In this document: piece by piece, positions 17,566 through 26,074 of the stretch
Position numbering within the stretch: position 1 is the first letter of the stretch
Layout of the letters: the number at the start of each line of letters is the position of its first letter
DNA from: Nocardia niwae NBRC 108934 = DSM 45340
GTDB lineage: Bacteria; Actinomycetota; Actinomycetes; Mycobacteriales; Mycobacteriaceae
Assembly (NCBI RefSeq): GCF_001613465.1
Contig: NZ_BDCK01000046.1
Location: forward strand, 1 to 64,000
Reading direction: 5' to 3'
Length of the DNA stretch: 64,000 nt
Made by a program: the position numbers and the translations under genes
Notes under the pieces: model-generated
Told to the model about the DNA's origin: nothing
Database searches by the model: none
What the model saw: the letters and a program-made list of their open reading frames with translations, nothing else

Positions 17566-18385
17566 ACTCGCGATCGAATTGCGACGGCTGGAGAAGGAAG
17601 GAAGCACAGGCGTGCTGCACGCCGGCGACGGTGCGTTTCATCTCGCCGAAGGCGCGATAGTTTCCGCGGACTGCCGTCGCACTACGGGGCTGGACCGGTT
17701 GGTCGTCGAGGCGGGCGTGGCGACCGCCGAGGACTGGCGGCGCGCCGATGCGGGGGATCCCGGCCGGGTGCTGGGGCGGCCACGGCTGGAAACCCTGGCG
17801 ATGCTGTCGGTTTTCGATGCCGCCTACTTCCTGCTGGCCTCGCCCGCCGTCCCGGAGTTCCGCCCGGCCCCGCCGCACTGGCTGGCCCCGGTCTGCCACA
17901 TCACGCCCCGGGCTCTCGTGCAGGAGTGCGCGCGGCGCGGCGATCCCGAGTCCGGGCCATGGCCCGCCGACCTGGTCGATCGCGTCCCCGTGGTGCCGGT
18001 GCGCCGGGTGCGGCGCCGGCGCCTGGTGCTCACCGGCGGACAGGCCGAGGTGCTGGCCGCCGCCGACGCCCATCGCAGCGTGGCGGGGATCGGCCGTGAA
18101 CTCGGCCGCACCACCTACGGATGTCTGGTGGCGGTGCGGGATCTGACCGCGGCGGGGCTGATCCAGCCACCCGCCGGGGTGGCGATCCCCGTGGCGGCTG
18201 GGCCGCCCGCGCTCGTGTCTGCGGTCGCCGAACCCCCGGCGGTCGCTCCTGTGGCCGCCGCACCGGGCCGGCTCCCCCGGCGCCGGGGCAGGCATTCGGC
18301 CCCGCCTGCCCCGGCCGAACGTTTGGAGCCGCCGGACCGGGACCTGCTCGTCCGCCTGCAAGCGGCTTTGGAGGAGCTCGCGTGA
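17555..18385 (+). CDS. DUF4388-like / winged-helix protein
   Basis: A 276-residue protein. The N-terminus (STGVLHAGDGAFHLAEGAIV...DRLVVEAGVATAEDW) resembles DUF4388 domains found beside bacterial roadblock proteins. Residues about 160-210 look like a winged helix (LTGGQAEVLAAADAHRSVAG, GRELGRTTYGCLVAVRDL). A Pro/Ala-rich tail ends with a short helix. It overlaps both neighbours, which indicates translational coupling. A regulatory or adaptor role is likely. Confidence 0.65.
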   Translation: MSPELAIELRRLEKEGSTGVLHAGDGAFHLAEGAIVSADCRRTTGLDRLVVEAGVATAEDWRRADAGDPGRVLGRPRLETLAMLSVFDAAYFLLASPAVPEFRPAPPHWLAPVCHITPRALVQECARRGDPESGPWPADLVDRVPVVPVRRVRRRRLVLTGGQAEVLAAADAHRSVAGIGRELGRTTYGCLVAVRDLTAAGLIQPPAGVAIPVAAGPPALVSAVAEPPAVAPVAAAPGRLPRRRGRHSAPPAPAERLEPPDRDLLVRLQAALEELA

Positions 18386-18858
18386 CCGCGCGGAAGAAAC
18401 TGCTCGGCGATTTGATGGGAAGGTTGACCAAGGTGGGGATGTCCGGACCCGAACCGAACGCGGCGGTGCTCACCGAGCTGAAAGCGCTGCGCGATCGCGT
18501 CCCGCGGCTGACCGGCGCGCTCGTGGCCTCCAACGACGGGCTGCTCGTCGCTCATGATCTACCCCCGCAGATCGAGCCCAACGGGATGGCCGCCATGGCG
18601 GCCTCGCAACTGTCGCTGTCCCACCGGCTGGCCACCACCGCGCATGGCGGCGGATTCAGCGAGGTGGTGGTGCGCGGCACCGGAGGGCACGTGGTCATCT
18701 ACGCGGCCGGCTGGACCTCGCTGACCGTCCTGGCCGCCCCCGAGGTGAACATCGGCCGGCTGCACCTGGAATCCCGTCCGGCGGCCCGTGCGATCGCCGA
18801 CTTGCTGACGCCGGTGGCAACCGACGCGGAAAGCCGACAGGCAACGAAAACCCACTGA
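18382..18858 (+). CDS. Roadblock/LC7 (MglB-like) protein
   Basis: A 158-residue protein with a roadblock domain at about residues 30-145: LTELKALRDRVPRLTGALVA, then NDGLLVAHD and MAAMAASQLSLSHRLA, followed by the VVVRGTGGHVVIY strand pair. This is the form used as GTPase partner in MglB and in actinobacterial conservons (CvnB). GTG at 18382 overlaps the preceding stop (GTGA), which supports coupling. No cognate GTPase gene lies in the window. Confidence 0.85.
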   Translation: MTARKKLLGDLMGRLTKVGMSGPEPNAAVLTELKALRDRVPRLTGALVASNDGLLVAHDLPPQIEPNGMAAMAASQLSLSHRLATTAHGGGFSEVVVRGTGGHVVIYAAGWTSLTVLAAPEVNIGRLHLESRPAARAIADLLTPVATDAESRQATKTH

Positions 18859-18871
18859 AAGGAACAGGTAT

Positions 18872-19243
18872 ATGTCCAATATGGATCTGGCGCTCAAAGA
18901 CATGATGGTGATCGACGGCGCGATCGGCGCCGCCGTGGTCGATTACAACAGCGGCATGGCGCTGGGCATGCTCGGCAGTTCCAAGTCGCTGGATCTCCAG
19001 GTCGCGGGCGCGGGCAACACCGAGGTGGTGCGCGCCAAACTGCGGACGATGGACCAGTTGGGACTCAAGGAGGACATCGAGGACATCCTCATCACGTTGT
19101 CCGGGCAGTACCACATCATCCGGCCGATGACAGGTCGCAAGTCCAAGGGCCTGTTCCTGTATCTCGCGCTGGACCGGGGGCGGGCGAATCTGGCGATGGC
19201 CCGGCACCGCCTGCGGGGGATCGAAGAGGATCTGGAGGTCTGA
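18872..19243 (+). CDS. Roadblock/LC7-like protein, last gene of operon
   Basis: A 123-residue protein related to the first gene of the operon by the motif NLAMAR-x-RLRGI and by overall layout. It starts MSNMDLALKDMMVIDGAIGA and includes the pattern VVDYNSGMALGMLG typical of roadblock folds. An ATG with AAAGGAAC upstream gives the start, 13 bp after the MglB-like gene. It is likely a dimer partner of the other roadblock proteins. Confidence 0.8.
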   Translation: MSNMDLALKDMMVIDGAIGAAVVDYNSGMALGMLGSSKSLDLQVAGAGNTEVVRAKLRTMDQLGLKEDIEDILITLSGQYHIIRPMTGRKSKGLFLYLALDRGRANLAMARHRLRGIEEDLEV

Positions 19244-19258
19244 TCGGCGCGAGCCGAT

Positions 19259-19289
19259 TTGACCTGAACTAGGTTCAGGTTCGACGGCC
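19259..19289 (+). promoter_or_regulatory. MerR-type promoter with perfect 19-bp palindrome
   Basis: TTGACC (19259-19264) overlaps the perfect palindrome ACCTGAACTAGGTTCAGGT (19262-19280), followed by GACGG in the -10 region. This layout (operator inside an extended spacer) is characteristic of MerR/SoxR-family activated promoters. It reads directly into the truncated FMN reductase; the dedicated regulator gene is not adjacent. Confidence 0.65.
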
Positions 19290-19824
19290 CGTCCGCTTCG
19301 CCCCCACCGTCGCCGAGTGGTTCGCCACACACGCCGACCGGCGCGACGACGTCACCGTCGACATCGTCGATCTGGCTGAAACGCCCCTGCTGGAACATCT
19401 TTCTCACCATCCCGCGCCGGAGGCGGCGCAGGCGCTGGCAGCCGTCGGTCCCCGGCCGGCCGCGGCGGACGCCTTCGTCGTGGTGACACCCGAGTACAAC
19501 CACAGCCATCCGGCGTCGGTCAAGAACGCCATCGACTGGCACTACACCGAATGGCGGGCCGAGCCGGTCGGATTCGTCTCCTCCGGCGGGATATCCGGCG
19601 GTTTGCGTGCTGTGGAGCACCTCAGGCACGTCTTCGCCGAACTGCACGCGGTGAGCGTGCGCGACACGGTGAGCTTCCACGACGCGGGCAGGCAGTTCGA
19701 CGCGGCGGGACAGCCGGCGGATCCCGAGATGCCGGCCGTCGCGGCCGATAAACTGCTCGGCCAATTGGTCTGGTGGGGCCGGGCCCTCCGCTCGGCCCGC
19801 GCCGAGCATCCCTATCCCGCATAG
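19273..19824 (+). pseudogene. NAD(P)H-dependent FMN reductase, 5'-truncated
   Basis: The open frame from the TAG at 19270 reads VRFAPTVAEWFATHADRRDD, then VDIVDLAETPLL, FVVVTPEYNHSHPASVKNAI and FVSSGGISGG, a clear NADPH-dependent FMN reductase. The expected first dozen residues, containing the GS-x-R flavin-phosphate motif, are missing. No ATG, GTG or TTG precedes the conserved part; the first GTG is inside the fold near 19480. The sequence passes directly from the MerR-type promoter into codon about 12, as if the start had been deleted. A non-canonical start remains possible. Confidence 0.6.
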
Positions 19825-20010
19825 CGCTTCCCGGTCCGCTGTGCTGCCAGCGTGCCGGATACCTCGGCGCGACGGCGCCGGTCGGCCGAGTCGATGACCC
19901 GGCCGACCGGCGGGCCCGATCTGCGCACCGGAGCGCGACCGTGAGGGTTGAATTCGGCGGTTTCATCGTGGCATCCGGCGTACGCTGTGCGGCGACGAAA
20001 GGACTCCACG

Positions 20011-20229
20011 ATGCGAAAAATGCTCGCGGCGTTGGTGATCGCCGGTTCGTTCATGGCAGCGGGAACGACAATCGCGCAAGCGAATCCGCCGTCGCAGCCG
20101 CCTACTCCGCTGTGCCTGGTGGTCGGCGGAGCCATCTGGGTGGTGCGCAACAGCATCGACCCGTACGGCCTGTCGCAGGATCCGCTAGCGGTCGCGTTGC
20201 GGAACGCGCATCGGCAGATCTGCGGCTAG
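20011..20229 (+). CDS. Small secreted protein
   Basis: A 72-residue protein with a signal peptide (MRKMLAALVIAGSFMAAG, cleavage after AQA at about residue 24). The mature part is about 48 residues with two cysteines (PLCLVVGG and QICG at the end), suited to one disulfide. ATG 20011 is preceded by AAAGGA; the longer frame from 19948 lacks a ribosome site. The function is unknown. Confidence 0.65.
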   Translation: MRKMLAALVIAGSFMAAGTTIAQANPPSQPPTPLCLVVGGAIWVVRNSIDPYGLSQDPLAVALRNAHRQICG

Positions 20230-20269
20230 CTTCCGTCGCCCGATGCGGCTCTCGCATGGCAGCAGCAGC

Positions 20270-21196
20270 CTAACGCCGTGATCCCGGGGAGAGAGGCAAA
20301 TCCCGGGCATCAGGTTCGATCGGTGCAGGCGTGACCGCCCTGGGCTTGCCGTCGCGAGTGTTGAGCCACGCTCCGGCGAACATCAGTGCGGCGCCGAGGG
20401 CTTGGACCGGGGCGATGGATTCGCCGAGCAGCAGCCACGCGCAGGCGAGACCGAAAGCGGGGACCAGGAACATGGCGGAGGCGGCGGTCGCCGGGCCCAC
20501 CTCGCCGACCGCGCGATAGTAGAGAACGTACGCGAGCGCGGTCGGCAGGACGCCGAGATATGCCTGGTTGAGCCAGAATTCGGCGCCGAGCTCGGACCAG
20601 GCCACGTCGGTCAGGCGTGGCGCCGCGACAACGCCGAGCGCCAAAGCGCCGATGGCCGTGGCGTATACCGTCACCGTAGGCGCCGCCAGCCGGGCGAGCA
20701 CGGGAGCGCCGAGCATGGTGTAGCACGCCCAGCACGCCGCCGCGCCCAGGAAGACGAGGTCGCCCAGCAGGCGATCTCCGCCGCCGGAGGGGATGCCGAG
20801 GAAGAAGACCGCACCGCCGCCGACTGCCAGAGCGAGCCCGAGGGCTCGAGCAGCGGAAAGGCGGGCACGGGTCAGCACCGTCGTGACGGCGACGGTGATG
20901 ACCGGGGCCGCCATCGGCACGATCACGCTGCCGTCCGCCGCGGGCGCCAGGGCGAGAGCGAGGAAGAACAGGACGTTGTAGCCGAAGACGCCGATCAGTC
21001 CGAGCGCCGCCACCCGCCCGGAATCCCGCACCGCGAGCCTGGGCAGGCGCAGCACGGCGAGCAGGACGGCGGCGCCGAGGAAGAAGCGGAGAAACCCGGC
21101 CACCTCGTGCGGCACTTCCCGGATCGCGAGTTTGGAGGACGCGAACGCGCTACCCCACAACGCCATGACGACAACGAGCAACAATCGGATACGCAC
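20270..21196 (-). CDS. DMT-superfamily (EamA) transporter
   Basis: A 308-residue membrane protein with ten predicted hydrophobic segments in two EamA repeats (start MRIRLLLVVVMALWGSAFAS; second repeat from about residue 145). A cytosolic polar tail ends the protein. Members export amino acids or small metabolites; the substrate here is unknown. It is divergent from an AraC regulator with 65 bp between them, so regulation by that protein is likely. Confidence 0.88.
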   Translation of the reverse strand: MRIRLLLVVVMALWGSAFASSKLAIREVPHEVAGFLRFFLGAAVLLAVLRLPRLAVRDSGRVAALGLIGVFGYNVLFFLALALAPAADGSVIVPMAAPVITVAVTTVLTRARLSAARALGLALAVGGGAVFFLGIPSGGGDRLLGDLVFLGAAACWACYTMLGAPVLARLAAPTVTVYATAIGALALGVVAAPRLTDVAWSELGAEFWLNQAYLGVLPTALAYVLYYRAVGEVGPATAASAMFLVPAFGLACAWLLLGESIAPVQALGAALMFAGAWLNTRDGKPRAVTPAPIEPDARDLPLSPGSRR

Positions 21197-21261
21197 GAAC
21201 CCGATCCTGCTGCGGAGCGGCCCCGAGGTCTTGAACGCTGGTGCGGGCGCACAATGGGGTG

Positions 21262-22077
21262 ATGGCCGACGGTGAGTGGGTGCGGTACCGGCGAATGCCG
21301 AACCGCCCGGTGGAGTTGATGCACGCGCACTTCGAACGGCACGTCTACCACGCGCACAGTCACGAGACGTATTCGTTCGGCTGCACCGAGTTCGGGGCGC
21401 AGAGCTTCGATTGCCGCGGCGCCGCGCGGACCAGCGCGGCGGGCATGGTGATGGCCTTCAACCCGGACGAGCCGCACAACGGCCACAGCAGCACCGAGGC
21501 GGGTTTCACCTACTCCATCGTGCACATCGGCACCGAGCTGGTCACCGATCTGCTGTCCGACCAGGCCGGTCGTCCGGCCGGGTTGCCGCTGTTCACCGAG
21601 CCGGTGCTACGCGACCCGGTGCTCACCGCGGCGCTGCGCCGGCTCAGCGCCGCCCTGACCGGCCCGGCCACCGAACTGGCCGCCGACGAGGCGCTGGCCG
21701 CTTCCGTCGCGGCGTTGGCGCGGCGTGCGGCGCGCCGTTCCCTCGTGCGCTCGACGGCCGAGCCGGGCGCCGCGATCGCCCACCGTGTCCGCGCCGTGCT
21801 CGACGACCGCTATCTCGGTCCGCTCTCGATGGACGATTTGGTCGAGGCCAGCGGCGCCAGCCGCTTCGCCTTGTACCGAGCTTTCCGCGCGAACTACGGT
21901 CTCGCGCCGAGCGACTATCAGCGTCTGCTGCGGCTGCGCGCGGCTCGCCGGTTGATCGCGGCGGGCCGGCCGGTCGCGGAGGCGGCTTCGGCGGCCGGTT
22001 TCGCCGACCAAGCGCATCTCACCCGCTGGTTCCGCCGGTGCTACGGCATCACTCCCGGCGTCTACTCCGCCGCGTGA
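21262..22077 (+). CDS. AraC-family transcriptional regulator
   Basis: A 271-residue regulator. The N-terminal cupin (AraC_binding) domain contains HAHSHETYSFG and FNPDEPHNGH. The C-terminal double HTH starts at LSMDDLVEASGASRFALYRA and ends with AGFADQAHLTRWFRRCYGIT. ATG 21262 is preferred to GTG 21241 because it lies nearer the conserved start. The divergent DMT transporter gene is the probable target. Confidence 0.9.
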   Translation: MADGEWVRYRRMPNRPVELMHAHFERHVYHAHSHETYSFGCTEFGAQSFDCRGAARTSAAGMVMAFNPDEPHNGHSSTEAGFTYSIVHIGTELVTDLLSDQAGRPAGLPLFTEPVLRDPVLTAALRRLSAALTGPATELAADEALAASVAALARRAARRSLVRSTAEPGAAIAHRVRAVLDDRYLGPLSMDDLVEASGASRFALYRAFRANYGLAPSDYQRLLRLRAARRLIAAGRPVAEAASAAGFADQAHLTRWFRRCYGITPGVYSAA

Positions 22078-22084
22078 CCGTTCG

Positions 22085-22570
22085 TCACGCCGGTTCCGGC
22101 GGGCGCGGCCAAGGATTCTGCTCCTTGTCTTCGACCGACTGATTGAAGCGCTCGATGAGCTTGCCTAGTAGGTCGACGTCGGCCTCGGTCCAGTCGGCCA
22201 CCACCGCGCCGATGCCCTGCCTGCTCTGCATACGGTCGGCGGCCAGTGATTCCAGGCCTTTCGCGCTGGCGCGGACCTTGCGGGCGATGCCACCGTCGGG
22301 ATCGGGCACCCGGTCGACCAACCCTTGCTTGAGCATGGCTCCGACTTGGCGGTTGATGGTGGAAATGTCCAGTTGGAATGCTTCGGACAACTCGCGCAGG
22401 CTCAGCGGGTAGTCCAGTTCCAGCCTGGTCAAGATCAGGTACGCCGAGCGGTCGAGCCGGAAACCGGGACGCCGCAGCAATGCGGCGGGGAAGTGCCTGG
22501 ACAGCAGTGACAGTTCGAAGGTGAGGCGCTGCAGCGCCGCGCTGTCGTCGCCGGGGCCGGAATCGGACAT
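22085..22570 (-). CDS. MarR-family transcriptional regulator
   Basis: A 161-residue MarR protein with the winged helix at residues 50-105 (LSLRELSEAFQLDISTINRQ, then LVDRVPDPDGG wing). It is divergent from an MFS efflux gene with 69 bp between the starts, the standard arrangement for a repressor of drug or toxin efflux. The ligand is unknown. It is convergent with the AraC gene, seven bases apart. Confidence 0.9.
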   Translation of the reverse strand: MSDSGPGDDSAALQRLTFELSLLSRHFPAALLRRPGFRLDRSAYLILTRLELDYPLSLRELSEAFQLDISTINRQVGAMLKQGLVDRVPDPDGGIARKVRASAKGLESLAADRMQSRQGIGAVVADWTEADVDLLGKLIERFNQSVEDKEQNPWPRPPEPA

Positions 22571-22610
22571 ACCTCACTATGTCGCGCGGATCACGTCGAT
22601 ACCAAATTGT

Positions 22611-22637
22611 GCAGCATACACACCATATGTACCGTGC
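22611..22637. promoter_or_regulatory. Candidate MarR operator
   Basis: An imperfect dyad, GCAGCATACA (22611-22620) and TGTACCGTGC (22628-22637), has a seven-base centre and seven of ten positions matching. It lies just before the MFS start. Position and size fit a MarR site. Confidence 0.4.
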
Positions 22638-22639
22638 AC

Positions 22640-24100
22640 ATGGTGACTGTAGCTGCCGACGCGTCCTCGAGCGTCTCTGATACCGGCGACCGGCGGCGGC
22701 CCACGCCGGCCCTGCTCATCGCGACGCTCGGCATGGTCGGTGTCGTCGTCTCGCTCATGCAGACGCTGGTCATTCCGATCATTCCGTCGCTGCCCGTCCT
22801 GTTGCACACCTCCGCGTCCAACGCCTCCTGGGTCGTGACGGCCACGCTGCTGGCGGGCGCGGTGGCGACCCCCATCAGCGGCCGCCTGGGCGACATGTTC
22901 GGCAAGCGCCGCATCTTGTTCGCGAATCTGCTGCTGCTGGTGGCCGGTTCGGTGGTCTGCGCGTCGTTCTCCACGCTGCTGCCGGAGATCGTCGGCCGCT
23001 CGCTGCAGGGCGCGGCGGTCGGCGCGATCCCGCTGGGCATCAGCATCATGCGGGACGAGCTGCCCGCCGAGCGGGTGGGTTCGGCGATGGCGATCATGAG
23101 CGCCACGCTCGGCGTCGGCGGCGCGATCGGCCTGCCGGTGGCGGCGGCCATCGCGCAGAACGCGAACTGGCACATGTTGTTCTGGACTTCCGCCGTGCTC
23201 GGCGTCGTCTGCGCCGCCCTGGTGTTCGTCTTCGTGCCGGAATCACCGGTGCGTACGCCCGCCCGCTTCGACTTCGGCGGTGCGATCGGGTTGTCGGTGG
23301 CGCTGCTGGCGCTGCTCGTCGCGATCACCAAGGGCGCGGACTGGGGCTGGACCAGCGCCCCGATCCTGAGTCTGTTCGCGGTGTCGGCGGTGGTGTTCGT
23401 CGGGTGGGGCGCCTTCGAAATGCGGCAGCGTTCGCCGCTGGTGGACCTACGGGTTTCGGCGCGGCCGAGGGTGCTGTTCACCAACGCGGCCTCGATCGCC
23501 GTCGGTTTCGCGCTCTACGGCATGTCGCTGACCTTCCCGCAGCTGCTGATGGCGCCGGAGCAGACCGGATACGGCTTCGGGCTGTCCATGATCAGCGCGG
23601 GGCTGGCGCTGGCGCCGACCGGTTTCGTGATGATGCTGCTGTCGCCGGTGTCGGCCCGGCTCTCGGCGAGCCGTGGCCCCAAGGTCACCCTCGCGCTCGG
23701 ATCGGCGGTGATCGCCGTCGGTTACCTGTGCGCGGTGGTGTTGATGAACAGCGTCTGGGAGATCATGCTCGCCGCGGTGATCGTCGCGGGTGGTGTCGGC
23801 CTGGCCTACGCGGCGATGCCCGCGCTGATCATGGGCGCCGTGCCGATCACCGAGACCGCCGCGGCCAACGGCTTGAACTCGTTGATGCGCTCGATCGGCA
23901 CCTCGACCTCGGCGGCGGTGATGAGCGTGGTGCTGGCGCACATGACCATCCAGTTCGGCCCGCACCTGCTGCCCTCGCGCGACGGGTTCCACACCACCTT
24001 CCTCATCGCGATGGCGGCCGCGCTGGTCGCGATCGGCCTGACCATGTTGATCCCGATGCGCAAGACCGCCGACGCGGCGACCACCACCGGGCATTCCTGA
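22640..24100 (+). CDS. MFS drug-efflux transporter (DHA2-like)
   Basis: A 486-residue protein with about 14 hydrophobic segments. The loop motif GRLGDMFGKRRILF (motif A) and the SLQGAAVGAIPLG/ATLGVGGAIGLPVA helices (motif C area) identify it as an MFS drug:H+ antiporter. ATG 22640 is used, although GTG 22643 is equally possible. The divergent MarR gene is its probable repressor. The substrate is not predictable. Confidence 0.9.
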   Translation: MVTVAADASSSVSDTGDRRRPTPALLIATLGMVGVVVSLMQTLVIPIIPSLPVLLHTSASNASWVVTATLLAGAVATPISGRLGDMFGKRRILFANLLLLVAGSVVCASFSTLLPEIVGRSLQGAAVGAIPLGISIMRDELPAERVGSAMAIMSATLGVGGAIGLPVAAAIAQNANWHMLFWTSAVLGVVCAALVFVFVPESPVRTPARFDFGGAIGLSVALLALLVAITKGADWGWTSAPILSLFAVSAVVFVGWGAFEMRQRSPLVDLRVSARPRVLFTNAASIAVGFALYGMSLTFPQLLMAPEQTGYGFGLSMISAGLALAPTGFVMMLLSPVSARLSASRGPKVTLALGSAVIAVGYLCAVVLMNSVWEIMLAAVIVAGGVGLAYAAMPALIMGAVPITETAAANGLNSLMRSIGTSTSAAVMSVVLAHMTIQFGPHLLPSRDGFHTTFLIAMAAALVAIGLTMLIPMRKTADAATTTGHS

Positions 24101-24231
24101 CGGCTGCCGTCCTCGGCGCCGGTTGCCGTGGTCCGCGACGGCCTGCCGGGTGCCGAATCCGCGCGAGGTGTGGTGCGCCTGCCCGTGCACCGCGTCGGTA
24201 ATCGGCGACTCACATTCGATCGCTCTCTGAG

Positions 24232-25203
24232 TCAGGTGTCGGCGACGGCCTCGGTGTACCGGCGGCCGAGGGTCCGGATGTGGGCGACCAGCTCCGGCGG
24301 GCCGTCGACGCGGAAGTCCATCATCAGCATGGACAGGTAGATGGCGATCGTCTCCAGCGCGTCCGCGCCGGTGTACAGCACACAGCTGTCCGCGTCCACC
24401 GCCTCGACCACGCCGACGGCGGGATTGATCCGGGCGATGACCGTTTCGGCGGGCGCGAGCACGGTGACCCGGGCCTGCACCCGCCACCCGGTCGTGGCGA
24501 TGTGGCGCATGACGAAGGCGACCAGATCGTCGTCGGGCAGCGCGCGGGCGGCGAAACGGCGGGAAGTCGTCTCCGCGCGCACGACGCGGGCGACCGGAAT
24601 CGCCCGCCAGGAGTGGTCTTCCAGGCTGTAGACGACCAGGTACCAGCGGCGCTGCCAGTTGATCAGCCGGTACGGCTCGATCTCGATCGAAGACTCGGCT
24701 CCGGGTTCCGCGATGCGGACCGTCGCGCCGTCACGGATGGCACCGGCCAGGGTGGTGAGCACGGCGGCGGGCACCGGCGCGTCCGGTTCGCGCGACCCGG
24801 TGGTGGCCGGACCGATCGCCGTCGCCTCACGCAGTGCGGACACCTTGCGCTGCAATCGTTTCGGCAGGATCTGATCCAGCTTGCCCAGCGCTTTGGTGAC
24901 GTGCTCGGCGATGTCCGCGATACCGGTTGAGCCGTCCTCGGCCAGCCCGACCGCGACGGCCACGGCCACCGCTTCGTCGTCGTCCAGCAGCAAGGGCGGC
25001 ATGGTCGCGCCGCGGCCGAGCCGGTAGCCGCCGATCGCGCCGCGTCCGGCGTGCACGGGATAGCCCAGCTCGCGCAGGCGCTGAATGTCGTTGCGCAGGG
25101 TGCGATCGGTGACGCCGAGCCGCTGCGCCAGCTCGCGGCCGGTGTGCGCACGGTCTTGGAGCAATGCGAGCAACCGCAGCAGACGCGGTGTGGTCGACGC
25201 CAC
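24232..25203 (-). CDS. YafY/PafBC-like HTH-WYL regulator
   Basis: A 323-residue protein: an HTH_11 domain (LLRLLALLQDRAHTGRELAQ, VTDRTLRNDIQRL) at residues 5-60, a linker, and a WYL domain (RLINWQRRWYLVVYSL) in the middle, then a WCX C-terminal domain. GTG 25203 has AGGAGAAG just upstream. It is divergent from the TIGR03086-family gene and carries a perfect dyad at its own start, suggesting autoregulation. Confidence 0.88.
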   Translation of the reverse strand: MASTTPRLLRLLALLQDRAHTGRELAQRLGVTDRTLRNDIQRLRELGYPVHAGRGAIGGYRLGRGATMPPLLLDDDEAVAVAVAVGLAEDGSTGIADIAEHVTKALGKLDQILPKRLQRKVSALREATAIGPATTGSREPDAPVPAAVLTTLAGAIRDGATVRIAEPGAESSIEIEPYRLINWQRRWYLVVYSLEDHSWRAIPVARVVRAETTSRRFAARALPDDDLVAFVMRHIATTGWRVQARVTVLAPAETVIARINPAVGVVEAVDADSCVLYTGADALETIAIYLSMLMMDFRVDGPPELVAHIRTLGRRYTEAVADT

Positions 25204-25220
25204 TTTTCTTCTCCTCACCA

Positions 25221-25243
25221 ATTAGGAAGAAAATCAGCCTAAT
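25221..25243. promoter_or_regulatory. Perfect dyad between WYL regulator and TIGR03086 gene
   Basis: ATTAGG (25221-25226), eleven bases, CCTAAT (25238-25243) lies in the 89-bp divergent region, 18 bp above the regulator start. It is probably the operator for the WYL protein. Confidence 0.55.
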
Positions 25244-25292
25244 GCGCGAATAGGCTTGTGTCATCAGCAAGAACGACCGAAAGGCTCCTGAC

Positions 25293-25934
25293 ATGAACGC
25301 CACCACCACCGCCGCCGCGACCCTGCGCCCCGTGTGGCGCGACGTGCTCGCCGACTCCCACCGGGCGCTCGAGAGCGTCGTCGCCGGTGTGCGCGCGGAT
25401 CAGTGGCACCTGCCCACCCCGTGCTCGGAATGGGATGTGACGCAGGTCGTGCAGCACGCCGCCGGTGACCAGCTGGCGTACGCCAAGTCGCTCGGCATCG
25501 GCGACGGTCCGGCCTACAACCCGTTCGCGCCCTCCGGCACGATCGACGGCACCCCTGCGGACCTGGTGCGCGCGGCGATCGAGCAGACCGCCTTCGCCTG
25601 GACCACGGTCGCCGACGACACCGATACCGTGCCGACGCCGCTGCCGCACGGTGCGCTCGCCACCCCGGTGGCCGCGGTCCTGTGCGCGCTGGACGCCGCG
25701 GTCCACGCCTGGGACATCGCGATCGCGACCGGCCAGTCGTCCCCGTTGTCCGACGAACTCGCCGCTCACCTGCTCACCGCCGCCCGGGCCACTCATCCCG
25801 CGCCCGGCACCGGCGAGACGGCGGAGATCACCGAACCGCTGCGTCAGTGGGGCGCCTACGCCGCGATCGTCGACGGCCCGGCCGACGGCGCCCTCGGAGA
25901 ACTGCTGCGGTACCTGGGCCGCGATCCGCGCTGA
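25293..25934 (+). CDS. TIGR03086-family (DinB-like/maleylpyruvate isomerase-like) protein
   Basis: A 213-residue protein with the four-helix bundle of the DinB/MDMPI superfamily. The TPCSEWDVTQVVQHAAGD stretch holds the first conserved metal-ligand histidine and VHAWDIA a second. Members bind a divalent metal and often act in mycothiol-dependent reactions; the reaction here is unknown. It is the apparent target of the divergent WYL regulator. Confidence 0.8.
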   Translation: MNATTTAAATLRPVWRDVLADSHRALESVVAGVRADQWHLPTPCSEWDVTQVVQHAAGDQLAYAKSLGIGDGPAYNPFAPSGTIDGTPADLVRAAIEQTAFAWTTVADDTDTVPTPLPHGALATPVAAVLCALDAAVHAWDIAIATGQSSPLSDELAAHLLTAARATHPAPGTGETAEITEPLRQWGAYAAIVDGPADGALGELLRYLGRDPR

Positions 25935-26074
25935 ACAGGGTCGGGCCGCCGCGGGGCGCATCGAGCGGGCCCCGCGGCGGGTGTGACCGGCGCCCCGCCG
26001 GTCCGGCGGTGCGAACCGCCTCGGGCTTATCTCTTGAAACCAGTGGGTGTGGGGCGTCTCTCCGCAACGGGGGA

